From positions 180,273-244,272 of the forward strand of contig JAFZOI010000024.1 of NCBI GenBank assembly GCA_017550645.1: a stretch of 64,000 nucleotides of DNA, given 5' to 3'. Under the pieces are notes generated by a model. The model had not been told where the DNA came from. It ran no database searches and saw only the letters and a program-made list of their open reading frames with translations. A program made the position numbers and the translations under genes. Origin of the DNA: Oscillospiraceae bacterium. GTDB taxonomy: Bacteria > Bacillota > Clostridia > Oscillospirales > Oscillospiraceae. Shown one piece after another: positions 60,691-64,000 of this stretch. The number at the start of each line of letters is the position of its first letter. Position 1 is the first letter of the stretch.

Positions 60691-61998
60691 TTGACTCACG
60701 GATTCCGGGGCGGAGTCCACCCCGCCGGCGGCAAGGAGCTGACCTCCGGGCGGGCGGTCGAGCCGCTTCCCGCCCCCGCTATGGTCACGATCCCCGTCTC
60801 CATGCACGTCGGAGCCCCCTGTTCGCCGCTGGTCGCGGTCGGGGACCACGTCTGCATGGGGCAGGTCATCGCCGATACGGACGCTCCCCTCTCCGCGCCG
60901 ATCCATTCGAGCGTCTCCGGCACGGTCAAGAAGATAGAGCCCATGCTCCATCCGAACGGAACGCACGTCATGACCGTCGTCATCGAAAACGACGGGCTGG
61001 ATACTCCGGCCGATACGATAAAGCCCCATACCGACGAGATCGCGGAAGACCCCGCGAAGTTGGTTGACATAATGCACGACGCAGGCATAGTCGGCGCGGG
61101 CGGCGCGGCCTTCCCCGCTTTCTTCAAGCTGCAGGGCGCGATGGGCAAGGCCGACACGATCATCATCAACGCCTCCGAATGCGAGCCCTTCATCACCTGC
61201 GACCACCGCCTCCTTCTCGAGGACGGCGGGCACGTCGTCGCGGGGGCGAAGCTGCTGCGCGACGCGCTCGGGCTCGACAAGGTCTATATAGGCACCGAGG
61301 CCAACAAAAAGACCGCGATCTCTCATCTGCGCGAGATAATAGCGGGAGAGCCCGGAGTCGAACTCATCGTCTTCAGGACGCGCTATCCGCAGGGCGCTGA
61401 AAAGCAGCTCATCAGGGCCGTCACGGGCCGCGAGGTCCCTCCCGGAGGGCTGCCCGCCGACGTCGGCTGCGCGGTCTTCAACGCCTATACGGCCTGGGGC
61501 GTATGGCGCGCCGTCGAGCAGGGCGTCCCTGCGATAGACCGCATCGTGACCGTCTCCGGCCCCGGCGTCAACGAGCCCGGCAATTTCCGCGTCCGCGTGG
61601 GAACTCCCATCCGCGAGCTCATTGACGCGGCAGGCGGGATAAAGGACGGATACTTCAAGGTCGTCATGGGCGGGCCCATGATGGGAAACGCCGTATTCGA
61701 CATCGACGTTCCCGTCCTCAAGGCGACGGGCTCCGTGCTCGTCCTCGGCGAAGCGCCGGCGGCCAAGAATCCCACATGCATCCGCTGCGGCAGATGCGTC
61801 GGCGTCTGCCCGATGCACCTCAGCCCGCTCTACCTCTACATGTACGAGCGCAAGAGCGATCTCGATATGCTCACGAAGCTCAACGTCAGAGACTGCATGG
61901 AGTGCGGCAGCTGCGCCTATATCTGTCCGGGCAGGCTGCCTCTGGTACAGTCGATACGCTCGGCAAAGCAGAAGCTCAACGCCGCGGGAAAGAAGTGA
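60691..61998 (+). CDS. rnfC: Rnf complex subunit RnfC
   Basis: Peripheral NADH-site subunit of the ferredoxin:NAD+ oxidoreductase, which couples electron flow to ion pumping across the membrane. The 435-residue product has MTHGFRGGVHPAGGKELTSG, the nucleotide and flavin region IVGAGGAAFPAFFKL and ASECEPFITCDHRLLLE, and two ferredoxin-like clusters CIRCGRCVGVCP and CMECGSCAYICPG. The start is TTG 60691 with AGGAGGAG eight nt upstream. First gene of the operon. Confidence 0.96.
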   Translation: MTHGFRGGVHPAGGKELTSGRAVEPLPAPAMVTIPVSMHVGAPCSPLVAVGDHVCMGQVIADTDAPLSAPIHSSVSGTVKKIEPMLHPNGTHVMTVVIENDGLDTPADTIKPHTDEIAEDPAKLVDIMHDAGIVGAGGAAFPAFFKLQGAMGKADTIIINASECEPFITCDHRLLLEDGGHVVAGAKLLRDALGLDKVYIGTEANKKTAISHLREIIAGEPGVELIVFRTRYPQGAEKQLIRAVTGREVPPGGLPADVGCAVFNAYTAWGVWRAVEQGVPAIDRIVTVSGPGVNEPGNFRVRVGTPIRELIDAAGGIKDGYFKVVMGGPMMGNAVFDIDVPVLKATGSVLVLGEAPAAKNPTCIRCGRCVGVCPMHLSPLYLYMYERKSDLDMLTKLNVRDCMECGSCAYICPGRLPLVQSIRSAKQKLNAAGKK

Positions 61999-62004
61999 AG
62001 CGAT

Positions 62005-63012
62005 ATGGATGAAACGAAACTGAGAGTTACTTCCTCGCCCCATCTGAGGGCGCCCGACGACACGCGGAGCATAATGCTCGACGTCATCATCGCCATGATC
62101 CCCGCGCTCATCGCCGGATGCTACATGTTCGGCTCCCGCGCGCTGCTTCTGACGATCATCAGCGTCGCCGCCTGCGTGCTCTTTGAGTTCCTCTACTGCA
62201 AAATAATGAAAAAAGACAGCCCCGTCGGCGACCTCTCGGCCGTCGTTACGGGCATGCTGCTGGCCTTCACGCTGCCTCCGACGGCCCCGTGGTGGATACC
62301 CGTTATAGGCGCGTTTTTCGCCATAGTCATCGTCAAACAGCTCTTCGGCGGCCTAGGCAAGAATTTCGTCAACCCCGCGCTCGCGGGGCGCGCGTTCCTC
62401 TTTTCGTGGCCCGTGCTGATGACGACGTGGATGGCTCCGCAGTCGTATGAAAGCTTCTTCAAGATAAGCGCGGACGCCGTCACGACGGCGACCCCGCTCG
62501 CCTCGCTGCACACCTCCGCCATCCCCGAGAGCATCGACCTGCTGAGCGCCTTTTTCGGACGCATCGGCGGCTGCATAGGTGAAGTCAGCGCCGTCGCGCT
62601 GCTGCTCGGCGGGATATACCTGCTAATCCGCAAGGTCATCTCCCTGCGCATCCCGCTCGCATTCATCCTCACCGTCGCCGTGCTTACCTTCATATTCCCG
62701 CGCGGCAACGACAGGCTGACGTGGATGGCCTGGAACCTCTGCTCCGGCGGTCTGATGCTCGGCGCGATATTCATGGCGACGGACTACACGACCTCCCCCG
62801 TCGGGAGCGTCGCGCAGGTCGTCTTCGGCATAGGGTGCGGCCTTATAACCGTCTTCATCCGCTACTTCGGCTCCTACGTCGAGGGCGTCAGCTACGCGAT
62901 ACTCGTCATGAACGTCTGCGCGTGGCTGCTCGACAAGGCGTTCCGCGGCCGCCGCTTCGGCGTGACGCGCGAATACAGACGCAAACTCAAAGCGGAAAAG
63001 GAGGCCAAGTGA
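62005..63012 (+). CDS. rnfD: Rnf complex subunit RnfD
   Basis: Membrane subunit of 335 residues with covalent FMN expected on a Thr in ADAVTTATPLASLH. The opening RVTSSPHLRAPDDTRSIMLDVIIAMIPALIAGCYMFG and DLSAVVTGMLLAFTLPPTAPWWIPVIGAFFAIVIVKQLFGGLGKNFVNPALAGRAFL match RnfD. The rnfG start shares one base with its stop. Confidence 0.96.
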   Translation: MDETKLRVTSSPHLRAPDDTRSIMLDVIIAMIPALIAGCYMFGSRALLLTIISVAACVLFEFLYCKIMKKDSPVGDLSAVVTGMLLAFTLPPTAPWWIPVIGAFFAIVIVKQLFGGLGKNFVNPALAGRAFLFSWPVLMTTWMAPQSYESFFKISADAVTTATPLASLHTSAIPESIDLLSAFFGRIGGCIGEVSAVALLLGGIYLLIRKVISLRIPLAFILTVAVLTFIFPRGNDRLTWMAWNLCSGGLMLGAIFMATDYTTSPVGSVAQVVFGIGCGLITVFIRYFGSYVEGVSYAILVMNVCAWLLDKAFRGRRFGVTREYRRKLKAEKEAK

Positions 63013-63563
63013 TGGATAAGGCAAAGAAAAAGCCCGCTTCCATAGGCGTCCTGATACTGACGCTGTTTCTCGTGACGGCGGTGATGTCGGGCCTGCTGGG
63101 CCTCGTCAACTACGTCACGAAAGACCGCATCGCCGCCTTCAAGGCCGAGAGCATGGACGCGGCCATGCGCGAAGTCCTCCCCGCCGACAGCTACAGTGAA
63201 GTCGAGTACGGCGGAGACGACGCGCTCGTCGCCGGCGTATGGGAGGCCGCGGGCGGATACGTCGTCGAGGTGACGCCCTCCGGCTTCGGCGGAGAGGTCG
63301 ATATGATGGTCGGCGTCGGCGCCGACGGCAAGGTAACGGGAGTCTCCATAGTCTCCATGAGCGAGACTTCCGGCCTCGGGAGCAACGCCTCCAAGCCGGA
63401 ATTCCGCGCGCAGTACTTCGGAAAGGCCGAGGCGGCCCTCAAAAAGGACGGCGGAGACATCGACGCGCTCACCGGCGCGACGGTCACCTCCCGCGCAGTC
63501 ACACGCGGAGTCAACGCCGCGCTCGCGGCCGTCGAATACATGAGAGGAGGCGCCGGCAAATGA
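63012..63563 (+). CDS. rnfG: Rnf complex subunit RnfG
   Basis: A 183-residue subunit with one N-terminal membrane segment and an outside FMN-binding domain. The covalent FMN motif DALTGATVTSRAV is intact. Also VTGVSIVSMSETSGLGSNASKPEFRAQYFGK. Begins at ATG 63012 within the rnfD stop and overlaps rnfE (ATGA). A longer in-frame upstream extension crosses rnfD and is not real. Confidence 0.95.
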   Translation: MDKAKKKPASIGVLILTLFLVTAVMSGLLGLVNYVTKDRIAAFKAESMDAAMREVLPADSYSEVEYGGDDALVAGVWEAAGGYVVEVTPSGFGGEVDMMVGVGADGKVTGVSIVSMSETSGLGSNASKPEFRAQYFGKAEAALKKDGGDIDALTGATVTSRAVTRGVNAALAAVEYMRGGAGK

Positions 63564-64000
63564 GCGTTAAAAAGCTATTTACGGATGGCGTCATAAGGCA
63601 GAACCCCGTCCTCGTCCAGCTGCTGGGCATGTGCTCGTGCATGGCGATAACGACGTCTCTTTTCAACGGCGTCGGCATGGGCCTTTCGGTCATGATCATT
63701 CTGACCTGCTGCAACATCGTCATCTCGATACTGCGCAAGGTCATCCCCCCGAATATCCGCATCGCGGTCTTCGTCGTCGTCATAGCGGCGTTCGTTACGA
63801 TAGTCGATCTGCTGCTGCAGGCGTATATCCCGGCGCTTAGCAAGTCGCTTGGCGTCTTCATCCCGCTCATCGTCGTAAACTGCATCATCATCGGCAGAGC
63901 CGAATCCTTCGCCTCGAAAAACGGCGTCGGCGCCTCCGCGCTCGACGGCATATTCCAGGGCCTCGGCTATACGCTCGTGCTGATAGTGATGTGCGTCATC
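63560..64000 (+). CDS. rnfE: Rnf complex subunit RnfE (3' end outside window)
   Basis: The first 147 residues of a membrane subunit related to RnfA. Translation from ATG 63560 gives MSVKKLFTDGVIRQNPVLVQLLGMCSCMAITTSLFNGVGMGLSVMIILTCCNIVISILRKVIPPNIRIAVFVVVIAAFVTIVDLLLQAY, the standard RnfE start. Cysteines in LGMCSC and IILTCCN fit the [2Fe-2S] site of the A/E pair. The reading frame runs off the right edge. Confidence 0.95.
   Translation, partial: MSVKKLFTDGVIRQNPVLVQLLGMCSCMAITTSLFNGVGMGLSVMIILTCCNIVISILRKVIPPNIRIAVFVVVIAAFVTIVDLLLQAYIPALSKSLGVFIPLIVVNCIIIGRAESFASKNGVGASALDGIFQGLGYTLVLIVMCVI

Overview
The window looks like chromosome from a fairly GC-rich anaerobic Clostridia-type Firmicute, possibly Oscillospirales-like. 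Supporting signs are the zinc-ribbon S14 and zinc-lid adenylate kinase, an Rnf complex, a 2-hydroxyacyl-CoA dehydratase operon, BofC-, DUF1292- and DUF4358-type small proteins, a Firmicute-style 6S RNA, and many sigma-A promoters with 17-bp spacers. The exact genus cannot be named from the sequence.

Region 1 (1-12360, all minus strand) is the S10-spc ribosomal operon, rpsJ through rplO, followed by secY, adk and the start of map. It is driven by a strong promoter at 12332-12360 and a leader of about 280 nt. Two unusually long structured spacers interrupt it (rpsJ-rplC and rpsN-rpsH), and rpsC carries a long RG/N/Q-rich tail. Region 2 (12379-22220) holds tatD, then a plus-strand run of pth, a YbhJ-type aconitase, NADP-isocitrate dehydrogenase, a DUF975 membrane protein, an MmeI-like single-chain restriction-modification enzyme and a DUF5677/HEPN-like protein, ending in a terminator and a cluster of palindromic repeats. 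The specificity half of the MmeI-like gene and the following gene are much more AT-rich than the surroundings.

Region 3 (22300-31022) contains a two-subunit 2-hydroxyacyl-CoA dehydratase with a family III CoA-transferase, then PAP2 phosphatase, TcdA-like E1 protein, a membrane-anchored parvulin-like foldase, an alpha/beta hydrolase, DUF1292, 6S RNA and a BofC-like protein. Region 4 (31100-43360) contains a class A PBP with a novel-looking C-terminal repeat tail, a lipoyl-less E2/CAT-fold protein with an acyl-CoA ligase, a double-length MoaF-like protein, an OFA-family MFS transporter, secG, a decaprenyl-phosphate phosphoribosyltransferase-like UbiA with a HAD phosphatase, and an AI-2E family permease.

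Region 5 (43387-55901) has carAB with a leader terminator, feoAB, a two-domain cupin, several Pro/Thr-rich secreted proteins, an HTH regulator, a tRNA-Ala beside a hairpin-rich non-coding stretch, and ribU under an FMN riboswitch. Region 6 (55912-64000) has a thioesterase, DegV, a membrane hydrolase and ilvBN on the minus strand, diverging from rnfCDG and a partial rnfE.

Most of the window is housekeeping. The most interesting items are the mosaic MmeI-like gene with its coupled HEPN-like partner, the double MoaF protein, the E2-like protein that has lost its catalytic His, the PBP tail repeats, the rpsC tail and the structured spacers inside the ribosomal operon.
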